A program made the position numbers and the translations under genes. A DNA stretch of 64,000 nucleotides from Macrocybe gigantea (lineage: Eukaryota; Basidiomycota; Agaricomycetes; Agaricales; Callistosporiaceae): the NCBI GenBank assembly GCA_011319805.1, contig SJRY01000234.1, positions 310,001 to 374,000 on the forward strand. Reading direction: 5' to 3'. Each line of letters opens with the position of its first letter. Positions within the stretch are counted from its first letter, which is position 1. The notes beneath the pieces are model-generated. The model made no database searches. It saw nothing but the letters and a program-made list of their open reading frames with translations, and was not told the origin of the DNA. Positions 33,739 to 44,497 of this stretch are shown here, piece after piece.

Positions 33739-35070
33739 ATGTCTCAGCCGTCTATCCCGAAAGCCATTTTGTATTACTATCCTCTGTCGGTGTGGTCAGC
33801 CGTGGGTGATTCGCTATTTCATCTATTCTTTATGAGAGACTGGTGACACATGAACTGGAACTTAGCTTTGCTAACCCTGTCAGCTACCTTGCTCGTGTGA
33901 GCTACATCCTGCCTAACGCGTTTCATTGCAGCGAGGAGAAAGGTTACGGAACCGGCGAGATCGATCGACGGGTTGTTGACCTCTGTGAGAATTTATTCCA
34001 GGTGACGCTCATACGTACGGGGCTTGTGCTCACTTCTCTCCGAAGCCAGTGGCGAGAACTACGATCCCACATTCATTCGCATCAATCGCAAAGGTATCAC
34101 ACTGCCGTTTCCATCTGTCACGAGCACAAAAACTACCATAACCCATAGCAACCGTGCCGACATTAGTGGTTCCCCTTGAAAACACTTTGACTGCAGATAT
34201 CGAGAGCCGTTTCAAGGCCATAACAGAGACCAAGGTTTAATGCATCGACTATTGCCATGGTTTAACTTTCATGCAGGGTTTCCCCAGACTATCGTTGATT
34301 TCCTCGACAAATCTCGCTCGGCGATCTCGCACACACACACCATCTCGACAGCGCCGGCGCCGTCTTTGACACCGGCAACAATTGCTTTCACAGAAGTTTC
34401 CAAAGCAGTCATTAATGAACTTCATTCTGCCAGAGGTGACCCTAACTTTCTAAGATACGCCAACGCGTCGGACGATGTGTCACTCGCACAGCTGGCGAAT
34501 CAAGTCCTCCCCGCTTTGGCTAAGAAATGGGGAGCGCTCGAAAAGTACCTCGCGGATGCGAGAGCGGGCGAAAACATAGTACCTGGGAGAGTCGAAGCAT
34601 TCTGGGCTGAGAAAAAGGATCTTTTGCAGCCTTTCTATGACGTTCTGAAGAATGCAGGCATGACGGCGGATGAGCTCAATGACGACGATAAAATCAAAAG
34701 GACGGAATTTTTCGCCAAGGCGAGGACGGCCTGGGAGAAGGACCTGCCCGAGGTGTTGACTTGCTTGGGAAAGGAAATGATTGGGCCGTACGTGTTAGGA
34801 ACGTCGCAGCTGCGCAACAAAACTTTGATTTGAATTTGGCTGAGATTGACTGTAGGTGATCAAGTTTCGGTTGCGGACATGCATCTCGGGGCGTGGTTGG
34901 CGAGGGTTGCCTGTTTGGTGGGCGCGAAAACCAGCGACGATGGGAATGCTGTTACGAAAAAGCTGGAAGAGCGTACCAAGACCAAGGTGGATACGAAGCT
35001 GTCGGTGTTTTGGGATTCGATGCAGAAGCGGGCAAGCTGGAAAGAAGTTTATGGCGCAGGGTTGTACTAG
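33739..35070 (+). CDS. Glutathione S-transferase-like protein
   Basis: Cytosolic GST fold. The exons are 33739..33805, 33884..33896 (13 nt), 33932..33984, 34046..34093, 34149..34234, 34288..34791 and 34856..35070. The N-terminal thioredoxin fold reads MSQPSIPKAILYYYPLSVWS, LLVEEKGYGTGEIDRRVVDL, SSGENYDPTFIRINRKATVP, TLVVPLEN. A helical C-terminal domain follows (TKTIVDFLDKSRSAI, ALEKYLADARAGEN, WAEKKDLLQPFYDVLKNAG, then DQVSVADMHLGAWLARVA and FWDSMQKRASWKEVYGAGLY). The donor after GPYVLG (near 34796) reads GGAACG, not GT, so one base is probably missing or changed there. The intron at 33897-33931 is only 35 nt. The likely role is detoxification or redox; substrate unknown. Confidence 0.85.
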
Positions 35071-35243
35071 ATACCGAGTGTGCTTACGTCATCCAATGGT
35101 TTAGAGCGAGGCCGCGTTGTTACGAGATTCCAATTCAATCTCTTCGTCCTCGTAGACGGCGGCGACGGGAGCGCGGCCACAAACGTCGTCCTCTACATCC
35201 TTACCGTACCCTTCTTAATTCTTCTAATCGACGCTCCTTACAT

Positions 35244-37644
35244 ATGGCCTTCGCAGTCAACATCATACGACCCTCACCAAACACCACCCGCTCCGCTGTC
35301 CCTAACCCTCTCGAAGACTACGACAGCTCCTCGAGCACCGATTCAGAAGAGACCACTAGAGTACATCCCAGGTCCAGGACGTCCTTCGTTTCCACTGCCA
35401 CGTCCCGCCCGGACTTTCTCTTCCGCCTGCCTTGCAGTCTGGACGCAATTCCATTTCTTCGACCACAACCAATTCGCCTCTGCCCTCACGCTCCACATCG
35501 CCTTTGCCGCAATTCTATTCCTCAAACCCCTCGTCCTCATGTACTTCAGACACGGATAGCGAACCAAGCTCTCTGCTTCGGACCAATAGGAATCTGTGGT
35601 GGAGAGAAAACAGACGGAGTTGGTGGAGCCTCTCGCGGCGACGAAGAAAAAGAAATGGATACACCTTACGATTGATCAGGAAATGGACGAGGCGGCTTGT
35701 TAGGCACCCATTTTTTCCAAGCCAGCCGATTACCGTCGTGAGCAGAAAGTCCATCCAGCGCAAAGCAGCATCGCTGACTCTTCCGCCTCTCTAGGTCCTG
35801 ACGCTCATTCTTCTCTCCATATTCGCCATCTTTCTCACCCTCTTGCTAATTTATATCCTCAACCCGACAAGGAGCCTCTACCTTGGCGTGCTTACTGCTC
35901 TATACCCGCGCTTTCCACATCTCATGATTACCCCCTCACCATGCCCTCCGTACTGTCCGACCCACCTTCGGGGAAAACGATTCCGCCATTTCCGCCGGGC
36001 AATCTTGACGGCTACTCTCCTGCGGGCATTTTTGTTGGCGTGTTTTCGGTTGATGCTGAATTCGAACGTCGTATGCTTGTCAGAACGACTTGGGCGAGTC
36101 ATCCGCGGAGTCGAGACGGCGCAGGTGATGGAGACAATGGGATTGGAACGTCGCGAACTGTTGTCCGCTTCATACTGGGACAGCCTGAAAAGGGATGGGA
36201 ACGGCGCATCAAGCTCGAGATGGAAAGTAAGTTCGTTCCTGTGACGCTAAACTTCTGCTCAAATTGAGACTACCTCACCCCAGTGTACAACGACATCGTC
36301 ATCCTGCCCATTACGGAAAACATGAACAGAGGTAAAACGTATACGTTCTTTTCATGGGCGTCCATCAATGCTTGGGTTCCACCTATATATACAAATGCCA
36401 CAGTCCCTCCTCCCCCATTCTCCTACTCAAACCACACAGCATCTCCTCCCGTTCTTGCACCTCATGATCCTCACCATGCATGGCAGGACCAACACTCGGG
36501 AAGATCACGATCCTGGGTAAGGCCCGATTTCGTCGTGAAGGTGGACGACGACTCCTTCGTGATGCTCGCAGAATTAGAGGCTCGTCTAAGGCTCGAACTA
36601 CATGCGAAACCTCGTTTTCATCATGAACCTTCTTCCTCATTTCCATCTCCGCCACGTTCGGATGCTGCACCTGTTGGCAATATCTCATCGACGAAGCACC
36701 CCTACATAATCACACCACATAACCCTCATATACCACCCTCCGACGTTGCCGCACCCCTGGAGGATCCATTGGTTTATTGGGGTTATCTCGTCACGAATCG
36801 GCTACACCGATTTATGGCGGGCGAGTTGTATGCTCTGAGCTGGAATCTGGTTGACTGGGTTGCCAAGGATCCAATCGTGAAAGGTATGACCCGAGGAGCG
36901 GAAGATAAACAAACTTCAAAGTGGATGAAACTGCATCCTCGTGCTTCGGAAGTGAGATGGGTCAGTGAGCGGTGTTGGATATACGATCATCCCCGTTCGG
37001 GCACTGTGTATGTCTTTCATCTCATATGTCCAAGGGAACCTCACACAATGCTCGTCTGTTAGCTACGCGCATGGCTTCCTCTTCCCTTCCGAGGTCACTC
37101 GGATTAGGCGTAACGTGTTGTCTCTGCACGAGGGAATGCCTCAGGACTTCGCAAGCACGGCCATGACTTCTTTCGGAGGTCCTCAGAACCCAACACCTTC
37201 AGCATGGGCGTACTCTAGCGTTTCTACGTTTGGGGTACGGTACACACCCCCCGTTCCCGAACTCAGCACACTTCACAGCGTAGAGGCCTTGGTAGAGGGC
37301 AGTGACATGTCTATGTTGCGGGAAGGTGATCATTTTTTTTTCTCTACATTCCACGTCACGGCCTCATCGATTACGCGACAGGGAGCCCCATGACTCCCGA
37401 ATACGCATGGATTCATCGGGAGGGACACAAGAAGCGGTACGAGGGTGGTCGCGTCGGAGGCACGGTCGTCGTGCACTTCATCAAGAAACACATGTGGTAT
37501 CTGGAAACCGCACTCGCCCTCCTCGAAGGAGAAGAGCTCTCCGAAGCAGAAAAGTTTCACTCTCGCGAGCTAGAGAAAGCCGCGATGGAGTGGAATACCG
37601 GTCACTCCAAGCCAATCCACCACGAAACGACAACGCATCACTAG
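35244..37644 (+). CDS. GT31 family glycosyltransferase (beta-1,3-galactosyltransferase-like), with frame slips
   Basis: Golgi type II membrane glycosyltransferase. Start MAFAVNIIRPSPNTTRS, then a long Ser-rich cytoplasmic region (NPLEDYDSSSSTDSEET, NSPLPSRSTSPLPQFYSS), an Arg-rich stop (SRRRRKR), a membrane anchor VLTLILLSIFAIFLTLLLIY, and PSVLSDPPSGKTIPPFPPG. The catalytic part shows GIFVGVFSVDAEFERRMLVR, TTWASHPRSRDGAG, RTVVRFILGQPEKGWERR, NDIVILPITENMNRGKTYTF, the metal site VVKVDDDSFVMLAELE, VYWGYLVTNRLHRFMAGELY, and a C-terminal MTPEYAWIHREGHKKRYEGG. Three homopolymer slips break the frame at about 35430, 35863 and 37333-37341. One added base at each restores it. Introns lie at about 35739-35794, 36226-36283 and 37006-37061. 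Confidence 0.88.
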
Positions 37645-38033
37645 CGTCTTGAAGCTGGCCTGATCTGTTCCTTCGGATTTTGAACTCTTTGAATTATTGA
37701 CAATATCTACATATTCATACTCGTATACCTCTCGTTGCAAATACATTCAGCATCTTTCCCAATCACCAAACCCCGCTGTACGTTTTCCCCGTGGCGCGCA
37801 CCGTATACGATCTCCATGAGCCAGACGAACAAGGGCTTATGATCGTTCTTACAGCCATCGTTTCATTTGGTGACTTAATTTTGTTTCAAAAGGTCGACTG
37901 TTATCAAGATAAAGCCCGCGGCTCGATGTCTTACTGTCTTACTGACTTTAAATTTGGTCCATGCTGTTAGGAGAGGTTTAAACCAGCAGTTCGAAGTACA
38001 CCGTACAGAATACAAGAGACACATTCGTTGAAC
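37645..38033. other. Convergent intergenic region
   Basis: 389 bp between the GT31 stop and the stop of the fungal membrane-protein gene. AT-rich, probably both 3' UTRs. No gene or RNA seen. Confidence 0.5.
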
Positions 38034-39371
38034 TCAAATAGAGTCTTCTTCGATTACATCGACTATGGGCGTCCTGGACTCCGTTCTTGCATTCACAGAA
38101 TGGATGATCATCGCCTCGCGTCGTCTGAACCACTCGTCCTCTGTGATCCCGATACGACGGGCCTGTCCTGGCGTAGGCTTTGAGAGCAAACCGGTTGAAT
38201 GATCTGCTTGGCCTTGCGGACTATACAAGGCATATGCACAGCCGGCCACACGCCATTGCCCGCCGCCACAAGAATGAAAACGTTTGAAGAGCCATATGAA
38301 AGGGAATATAAGGAGGATGATTGATAAAAACTTGAGCCATTTATTGGAGAGCATTCTCGAGAGCCCGTTGTCGGGCCTGACGTAGACCTTGGAGGCCCAT
38401 GAGCGAATGTCGACCTCCAGGGAGCCGTAATAAAAGGTCCGTCGGATAGAATCGCGAATCTTGCTTTCTAGCGATTCTATATTCCAGCCAAAAGGCGTCT
38501 TTAAATTGGCGTATTTTGTATCGTAAGACAGGCGTCCAAGAAAATAATGGAAAAGGGTTTACCTTGTCAAATACAAACTCTTTCAAGTACTTGGGACTGG
38601 CGCAGTACTCGTCAGCCCATTGACGAAGCGTCTTTGAAGACTTGAGAGCCTCGGCTTCAGACGGGATCGTATTTGACGGCAAATCAATCCTCGTCGACCA
38701 AGGCGGCAAACCCAGCGCAATTCGCTGCTCTGCCAGATGCTGATACTGTTTTTGTTCTTGCCTCGTGGAGTTCCGAGGCGCGTCCGGGAAGTGCAACGAT
38801 TGCCGGATCATGAGGCCTCGGTAGGTTGGTGCATCATCTGCAATGGTCCATTGTACGGGCTTCGAGGCTGCAGGAGGACGCACATCGATGTAGAAATCAA
38901 AGTCCGTCACGGTCTCCGTGTACGACTCTCGTCGAGATTCGTGGCCCCCGTCAGAGGTCGAGTGTGTCACCCAACGGTCGCGATGCTCGGTGTGGGTGCC
39001 TCGACAGTGGATCCGGAGCACAGGGCGTGTTTCTGACTGGGAAAGTAGGAAACGATACAAGGCCTCACCTGCAGGTAAAAGCGAGGCCAGGTCATACGTG
39101 ACTTTGCTTGGGAAGCGAATTAGGAGAACGGAGACGCACCATCCGTGTTTAAGTGCGGGTCGTGCGAGACAACATTTCCTGAGCCGTCTTCAAAATACTC
39201 GGCCTCGTATGGTGCAAAATCTGGAGGCGCATCTACGTCTTGAACAAGATATCTCGGTGGAGCGATATTAGAAATCGAGGGTTCTACTACGACCTGCTGA
39301 AGTTCGGTGGATGGTTGACCAGACGAGCTTGGACGAATGATGCCCGTCTTGCTGGTCTGGGGCTCGGCCAT
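38034..39371 (-). CDS. Conserved fungal membrane protein of unknown function
   Basis: At least three exons: about 39140-39371 (MAEPQTSKTGIIRPSSSG, APPRYLVQDVDAPPDFAPYE), about 38563-39068 (GEALYRFLLSQSETRPVLR, VTDFDFYIDVRPPAASKPVQ, LPSNTIPSEAEALKSSKTLR, YLKEFVFDK) and 38034-38498. After the intron 38499-38562 it reads TPFGWNIESLESKIRDSIRR, FYYGSLEVDIRSWASKVYVR and RPDNGLSRMLSNKWLKF, then one hydrophobic helix LSIILLIFPFIWLFK and a charged cytosolic tail (GITEDEWFRRREAMII) ending VIEEDSI. The alternating W-N-I ... I-R pattern before a C-terminal membrane helix is shared by a family I recall across fungi, without known function. An in-frame ATG at 39404 is possible but overlaps a good splice-donor-like GTAGGTAA. 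Confidence 0.75.
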
Positions 39372-39614
39372 CACACCTGTATCGAAATCTTTACCTACGA
39401 GCATGTCGAGGAGGATGAAGAAGTGAGCAGTCCAGTATACATTTGCCACCAAACGTAGCTAAGCTACACAAGGCACCGGGCCGTGACCACGATACGCGCA
39501 CGTCATGTCCATGACACCCGTCTGAAACTCGGCCATTCCACCGGATTCTTCCAAGTCCATATTCACTCCTTTTACATGCCACGTATACTTTGTCTGCCCT
39601 ATTCATGCCTTCTC

Positions 39615-42396
39615 TTAGATTTGCGCTGCGGCATGACCGTCCGCGCGAGGGTCTGAACCTGCAGCCCAGAGGACCCTGCCTTGGGGGTCATGCAGCTTCT
39701 GGATTATCTGGCCTCTGCCCATCATTCCTCGCCCAAAGCCGGTAACGAAGTGGGCATCGTGTCCCATTGCTTTGGAAACAAAATAAGGCAGGTAAGTCGG
39801 CTGACGTGGTTCAGAGGAAAGGCATATCATTACTTACCCCGAAGCTTCTCTACGGTCGCAGACGGTATTCCATCCTCGAAATAGACAGCGCTGTTTACAT
39901 CGCCCGCCGTCTTCTGGCCACGTATGATGCCCGCATCGGGCATTCCAGCAGAAATGCAAAATCTGGGTGCGTCAAGTGATGCTTGAACACTGTACCCTCG
40001 CAACAAATTCAGCAAGACTTGTACGTGGCCTTGAGGCTTCAGTAGAACAAACAGTCGGTGAAACAGATACCGGTCTGTCTGAATCCCGGGACGCACCTGC
40101 ATAAAGCCACCCATGACACCATAACAGATAAATAATTCATCACCTTTCGTCACCATAGCAGGAATGATGGTATGATATGGTCGTTTTCCACCCTGCAACA
40201 AGAATAAGGTCGAAACAGACGGCGGAAAGGCGGAACTAACTTCCAAGGCATTGGGGTGTTTTTGATCTAGTATGAAGCCATTTCCTCTGTTTTGCAAGGT
40301 GAAACCGCACGCTTTCGGCACAGCTGATTGGACACGATAATCACCAAATGGCCTGAAATAGCTGCGGGATATTCATTAAATTTACCTCCAGTCCCGAACC
40401 CTGTGATTCAGAGAATCTGGGTCTTGTATCGGCTGACCGCTCATGGAGAAGAAACTCACCTGCGAAGTTGCTTTGGATATAACTGCATGCATTTCCCCAT
40501 TGGTCGGTGACTGTCCATTTTTGTATGAGCAATGGAGATTACGGAGCACGGAACGCGATAAGAACCAGAAAAATAGACCGTATCAGTGGTGTTCACAGGA
40601 TTTCCCTATATATGGTATCTTTAGTCTACTGCCCAGACGCGAGTTCGAACGGGCCTACTTACATGAACAACAGCCGGGTTCGTCTTCGTCGGATCTACAA
40701 GCTTCGCCCGAGATGTAAGGTATTCCTTGGGCGATATCAATATCATCGGACACCCTCCTTCCGATTTAACTGAATTACCTTGCCCAATAATTCTTTGACA
40801 GGGATCTTTGACCTCTCGGGATCAGTCACGAACCATTGGCTGTCTAATTTCCGGCTTAGTTATAGTCTGATGGAGGACGTGAAGACGAATTACCTGCAAA
40901 TGCCAAGCTGAAACGCTGGAGTCAACTGACCTGAATCCGGGGTAAGGAGATGAACGGGTGCTAACCGTAGGGCTTCGATGATAACGTGAAGGTACTCGGC
41001 CGAATTATGCTGCATTTCATTCAGCGGTTTTATGGTCCCCTGTTCTTGGAGGCTCTCCAGAATACCCAAAGCGATGAGAGCCGTAATTCCTGCGCATGGA
41101 TGAATTGCGAAGGACTACAGAGCGTTGATGACCATGTGCTTCACCTTGTCCGTTGGGCGGACACTATTGTCGAGCATAATAAGCACGAAATTTTCGTTGA
41201 ATGGAAAGATCGGCCTAACCTCATGAACTTTCAATTCATTGGCATATGTGTATGAAATAGGTTCAACAAAAGTGGAGGTATGGTTAGCGAGATCTTCGAG
41301 TTCCATCACGCCACCTTTGCTCTGTATGAGGTCGACGATAGCTTGTGCGACTTCTCCCTTGTAAAAGCCGTCTTTGCCTTCATTGGCAAGTTTGCGGAAT
41401 GTTTTGGCGAGATTAGACAGCTTGATGATCTGGCCTGGAAGAGGCGCTTTGCCGTCCAATAGCATCTCATCTCCATTTGGCGATGCATTCTTGATGAGTT
41501 TCTGGAGGAAGGAACGGTGTTCGCGGAGTTCTGATCAACGAAAAGCAAGGAGTGCACCTCGGAGATTTGCCACTGCCAACCAATGTTCTCAGCGCCAACG
41601 AGTTGACCAGGAGATACGCGGACTCACGGCATAACTGCTGATCTCGGAGACCGGGACACTGGGAAAATGGCATCGAGGTTGGGCATATCTCCAGATCGCG
41701 GAAACGACATACCCATTCTCTGCTAGGCCGATAGCAGGCTCCAGAATCTGGGCCAGGGTAAGTTTACCGCTGCCAAAATGCTCGATGGTATCGGCCCAGG
41801 CAGCCGCGGCGCCTTTACGCGCCTTGAGCGGACAGCATAGAGGGAGTAGAAGGCATCAACTGACCTGGTACGGTGACGGCATTGAGATCAGTCAAGGGTA
41901 TGCGACCAGAAAGACCCCGTTGACGTGCATAATCGAGAGTCAGCTTCTGTGGCGACCGGCCGGAGCCGTTCAGAGCCTTGACGGTCTTTTTGCTTGAGTC
42001 GTAGAAAAGACAAAATGCGTCCCTGACGAGGACGAAACCGAGTCGATCTATGAATAGACTCTGTTTCGAAACGTGGACCCACTCACCCGCCGATACCGCA
42101 GGAAGATGGCTCAGTGACATTTAAGGCGGCGGATGTCGCGACGGCAGCATCGGCTGTGACAGAAGCAAGGATGACAGACGGTCAGAATGAGCCGAAAGCA
42201 AGATCCTGGGAAGGAAAGACAGACCGGCGTTGCCTCCCCGTCTGAGGATCTCGAGCCCAGCCTCAGTGGCCAGGGGCTGAGAAGACGCGACGACGCCCTT
42301 GGTGCCGAAGACGATAGATCGGCGGCTAGGGAATCTGTCGAGAACGAGTTCAGGGTGATGGATCTTGGTCCAGTCGAGCTTGACGGGAGAGGGCAT
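39615..42396 (-). CDS. Gamma-glutamyltransferase family protein (Ntn hydrolase)
   Basis: N-terminal-nucleophile hydrolase of the gamma-glutamyltranspeptidase family, in the bacterial-like (YwrD/oxamate hydrolase-type) branch. Start [20 protein letters not shown], no signal peptide seen, so probably cytosolic. The large-subunit part shows [70 protein letters not shown] and [20 protein letters not shown]. The small subunit should begin at the Thr in [15 protein letters not shown], which is intact once the intron near 40528-40578 is removed. It continues [69 protein letters not shown] and ends [20 protein letters not shown]. Roughly ten or more exons; several junctions (40700-41000, 41690-41820) are approximate. 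Confidence 0.88.
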
Positions 42397-42706
42397 GGTG
42401 AAGGTGGGACAGAGACGGCACGGAGACTTGGAACAGGAACTGATATACTCGTTCTCATGAGAGTGCGGGTATCCGCCCTGGCAAGTGGCCGGGGACCATG
42501 TGATCCGAGTTGGAGAGTGTCTGCGCGTGCTCATCGTTGGGCACGATGACGATGGGCGCGCTATACATCGCTGGTTAGGTCTTATCAAGCTGTTTCTGTG
42601 TGATGAATGGAAGAGAGTTTGCGGTCAGGTACGTAACACGTTGGCTTCAATATCTTTACGTTCCGCCGTCTTGAAAGCTTTCACCCATGCACCGTTGACC
42701 TCCTGC
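42397..42706. promoter_or_regulatory. Divergent region (GGT / Ser-Thr-rich membrane protein)
   Basis: 310 bp between the GGT start and the ATG assumed for the membrane protein. Part of it may belong to an upstream exon of the latter carrying a signal peptide, which I could not identify. Confidence 0.35.
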
Positions 42707-44362
42707 ATGTCTGCGTCCTCCGACCCCACCTTCTCGTCCTCTGTAAGCAGCCCAGCCTCAATCTCGACCTCCGTTTCTAGCGGTGCTCCTACAAAGAGCA
42801 TCTCTGCCACATTTTCTGCTACTTCTGCCAGCACCATTACGGCAACAGCAACGCCGTCTCCGCTGCCTACCACGACCTCAATCACGCCATCGTGAGTGGA
42901 AGGCACAGTTGTTCCTTGCTTGTTTCCCAGAATGTTGACGACTCCTGATGCAGGCCGCCCTCCTCGTCTTCGGCAGTGTCGACCACTGGCCAGACGACAT
43001 CCGCTTTGATGTCGACACCCAGCAGCTCGGTTGGTCAGAGCACCAGTTCAGGAACGACATTCGCCTCATCCTCTGCGACTTCTATGAGCACATCCAGCAT
43101 TGCATCATCCTCATCTTCAACCGCAGGCACGACTTCTTCCACTACCGATGTATCATCCACAACTTCCGAGACGTCCGTCGCGACTAGCAGTTCTTCCGCA
43201 ACAACCGACCCCCCGACGACCTCAGCGACTACGTCCATTATCACGTCATCGACTTCACAGCCACCGACGACGCCTACGACATTTGAGCAAACAACACGAT
43301 TGACTTTTTCTCCCACGTATGTTTTCATATCAGCCCCGGTTATGCAATGAGATTCTAATTCTAAATGCGGATAGGATAACATTCTCGACTGTCATTGTAG
43401 TGACGACCACCGACTCTCGGGGCATTCCAACGACGAGCAGACCGTCCGTGGTGACGACTGTGGTCACTTCCACCGCCAGCGACGGCGTGGTGGTCACGGT
43501 CACAGAGATCGGTATCAACCAGACGCTAAGTCCCAATAGCAACAATTCAAACAAGTCGTCGTAAGTCTGAGCGGTGAATTTATGCGTTACGTTGATGATA
43601 ATTTTGTTTGACAGCAGTTTCTTTCGCAATACAGGAGCAGTGGCAGGAGTATTCGTTTTGGTCGGACTGGCCGCTGCTTCAATTCTTCTATGGATCTTCT
43701 TTGCTGTTCGGCGACGCCGCCGAACCCAGAGATTGGAACATGATACTGCTGTGTCTGCGACACTGGCGGCTGCCGGTTTCAACAGGACACCGCTTGATGA
43801 CGAAGATGACTTGGGGCGGGGCAGTGGAAGGGCGGTGGAAATGAATCAGCGTTCTAGCTCAGGGCTTGCGATTGGCACAGTTAGCTCTGCCCTGAGCGGC
43901 GGACGGGGTTCTGCATATTTGGATTCGCCGAATGGCGAGGAGCACGAAGCGTACAATCCTTACACGGACTATGCCGTCCCCACTGGAGGAAGAGACGCTT
44001 ATCTGTCTGGCAGAACGGCGAGCCCGCCGCCGGTGGCATTTCACAACGGACACTATCGCGACCGAAACAACAGCGGCAGCGCTGGCGATCATGGAGTGCA
44101 CCACTCTGCGTCGCACAGCGTGGCTAGCTACGAGCCGCTGCTTGCGTCCTTTAATCGGACGTCTGACTTGTCATCGCCAACAACGCACAGCGCGGCTGTG
44201 GAAGATGGACGTCGACTGTCGGACGCAACGACATCAAAACTGCCCGTTGAGGACTCTGATGACCGGCTAGACCCTGGTCTACGAGAGAGGCAGGGCTCGA
44301 CTGACCTGCGGGATTCGGAAGATTATTCTCGGCCTGTGCTCGGCGTTCGGAATGTCACATGA
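42707..44362 (+). CDS. Ser/Thr-rich single-pass membrane protein (mucin-like, sensor-like)
   Basis: Probable cell-surface protein. About 250 residues are almost entirely Ser, Thr, Ala, Val and Pro (STSVSSGAPTKSISATFSAT, TTSSTTDVSSTTSETSVATS, VVTTVVTSTASDGVVVTVTE), a heavy O-glycosylation pattern. Then come NQTLSPNSNNSN, the membrane helix GAVAGVFVLVGLAAASILLW, a strongly basic stop RRRRRTQR, and a ~230-residue cytoplasmic tail with EEHEAYNPYTDYAVPTGG. Introns lie at about 42891-42949, 43317-43376 and 43562-43616. The layout resembles fungal Wsc/Mid2-type wall-stress sensors, but I see no WSC Cys domain. The assumed ATG (MSASSDPTFSSSV) has no signal peptide, so the first exon may be missing. 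Confidence 0.72.
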
Positions 44363-44414
44363 TTACCGGATATGGATAGTAACTACCACGTGTTGCGAAT
44401 CCAGATGTATACAG

Positions 44415-44422
44415 TGACGTCA
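44415..44422. promoter_or_regulatory. CRE-type palindrome (TGACGTCA) upstream of HSP104
   Basis: A perfect TGACGTCA palindrome, 76-83 nt before the HSP104 ATG. This is the consensus for CREB/ATF-type bZIP factors (fungal Atf1/Sko1), known in stress promoters. Function here is inference from position. Confidence 0.55.
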
Positions 44423-44432
44423 GGAACAAGCC

Positions 44433-44442
44433 AGAACGTTCT
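44433..44442. promoter_or_regulatory. Heat-shock element (AGAACGTTCT) upstream of HSP104
   Basis: A perfect inverted nGAAnnTTCn pair, with a further GAA at 44424-44426, 56-65 nt before the HSP104 ATG. This matches the Hsf1 binding consensus and fits the encoded chaperone. Confidence 0.65.
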
Positions 44443-44497
44443 CTCTCAATCATTTAAATTATTCTCTTTTTTTTGTTTTTTTTTTTAAAAGTCTACA

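Noticed and set aside
34893..35675. 260-codon plus-strand open frame
   Set aside because: It crosses the GST stop, the intergenic gap and the GT31 start. Its first part is out of frame with the GST, and its last part is the GT31 N terminus before a slip.
40620..40680. tRNA-like T-arm motif (gagttcgaacg)
   Set aside because: No matching acceptor stem, D-arm or anticodon arm around it; it falls within the GGT gene.
42187..42549. 120-codon plus-strand frame
   Set aside because: Antisense to the first conserved GGT exon.
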